Position numbers and translations under genes: made by a program
Source of the DNA: Chthoniobacter sp.
GTDB lineage: Bacteria; Verrucomicrobiota; Verrucomicrobiia; Chthoniobacterales; Chthoniobacteraceae
Assembly: GCA_025351065.1 (NCBI GenBank)
Contig: JANXWQ010000069.1
Span: 1 to 14,292 of the forward strand
Reading direction: 5' to 3'
Length of the DNA: 14,292 nucleotides
Shown here: positions 14,028 to 14,292 of the stretch, in pieces
Numbering within the stretch: the first letter of the stretch is position 1
How the letters are laid out: each line of letters starts with the position of its first letter
The notes under the pieces: generated by a model
What the model was told of the DNA's origin: nothing
The model's input: the letters and a program-made list of their open reading frames with translations, nothing else
Databases searched by the model: none

Positions 14028-14292
14028 ATGAAAAGAAAACGACATCCACCCGAAGAGATCATCAAGAAGCTGCGTGAGGCGGCGACGCTTTTGGCCGGAG
14101 GCCAAGGCGTCGAGGAAGTCTGCAAGCGGCTGGAAGTGAGCCCGCCGACCTATCACCGCTGGAAGGAGCAGTATGGCGGGGCGAAAGAGGAGACCGTCAA
14201 ACGGCTCAAGGAGCTGGAGAAGGAGAACGGCCGCCTCAAGCGGATCGTGGCGGACATGGCCCTGGACAACGCGATGCTCAAGGAGCTGGCGG
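14028..14292 (+). CDS. IS3-family transposase OrfA (partial, runs off the window)
   Basis: The first 88 residues of a DNA-binding transposase subunit. It opens MKRKRHPPEEIIKKLREA, the usual start of IS3 OrfA proteins, followed by a helix-turn-helix of the Tnp_1 type (GGQGVEEVCKRLEVSPPTYH, then RWKEQYGG) that binds the element's ends. A leucine-zipper-like helix follows (KRLKELEKENGRLKRIVADM), ending DNAMLKELA, which resembles the IS407/IS2-type groups. OrfA is about 87-100 residues in these, so the stop or the programmed frameshift into OrfB (the DDE enzyme) should lie just past the window. The gene stands opposite the recombinase remnant and interrupts it. No Shine-Dalgarno precedes the ATG. 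Confidence 0.85.
   Translation, partial: MKRKRHPPEEIIKKLREAATLLAGGQGVEEVCKRLEVSPPTYHRWKEQYGGAKEETVKRLKELEKENGRLKRIVADMALDNAMLKELA

Larger units (their letters stand above)
13991..14292 (+). mobile_element. IS3-family insertion sequence, left end (continues beyond the window)
   Basis: The element is recognised by its orfA and by the abrupt end of recombinase coding sequence next to it. The exact left end is not certain: the TGA at 13991 is a candidate because IS3 ends usually begin TG, but the right end and target duplication are outside the window. Just inside lies a strong hairpin (13994-14024), a common device in insertion elements to limit transposase expression from outside promoters. 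Confidence 0.6.

Noticed and set aside
1..14292. CRISPR array, tRNA or rRNA genes
   Set aside because: No regularly spaced direct repeats, tRNA-like cloverleaf arms or conserved rRNA stretches were seen; the leucine-rich repeats at 5650-7000 are coding and degenerate.

Overview
The window is a GC-rich stretch of bacterial chromosome that most resembles Verrucomicrobiota (Planctomycetota is the second choice). The reasons are: two secreted PQQ-type propellers beginning with the mature motif EDWP; an FHA/TPR/leucine-rich-repeat protein typical of these phyla; a small protein of the PFxPF type common in them; a coiled-coil receiver protein; and a general lack of Shine-Dalgarno sequences. The phylum call is inference from gene content, not from a marker gene.

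Layout. (1) 1-278, plus strand: the 3' end of an ECF-type sigma factor, entering from outside the window. (2) 275-5216, minus strand: four tightly packed genes in the order MFS transporter, PQQ-like propeller, Asp-box (BNR) propeller, PaaK/LuxE-like adenylate-forming enzyme. Spacings of 6, -4 and 32 bases suggest one operon, with a recognisable promoter at 5235-5264. A working idea is uptake of an organic or aromatic acid by the transporter and its activation by the ligase, with two exported propellers of unknown job. (3) 5410-5628, plus strand: a small conserved protein. (4) 5647-7903, minus strand: an FHA-TM-TPR-LRR gene whose 5' part carries two single-base frameshifts; only the TM-TPR-LRR part is one open frame. 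(5) 7968-9581, minus strand: a second, larger secreted PQQ-like propeller, with its own promoter closely resembling that of the four-gene operon. (6) 9582-9760: that promoter plus two stem-loops that look like a dispersed intergenic element. (7) 9761-12100, minus strand: a long coiled-coil protein with an Hpt-like segment and a complete receiver domain. (8) 12352-13710, plus strand: a GntP-family permease. (9) 13734-14292: the C-terminal remnant of a tyrosine recombinase on the minus strand, cut by an IS3-family element whose orfA starts at 14028 and runs off the window.

The most interesting points are: the near-identical promoter/operator blocks (TTGGCG, then a TACG-N4-CGTA inverted repeat overlapping the -10) in front of the transporter operon and the second PQQ propeller; the roughly 110-residue hydrophilic insertion in the extracytoplasmic TM7-TM8 loop of the MFS protein; the one-domain ligase; and the doubly frameshifted FHA-LRR gene. 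No tRNA, rRNA or CRISPR array was seen.
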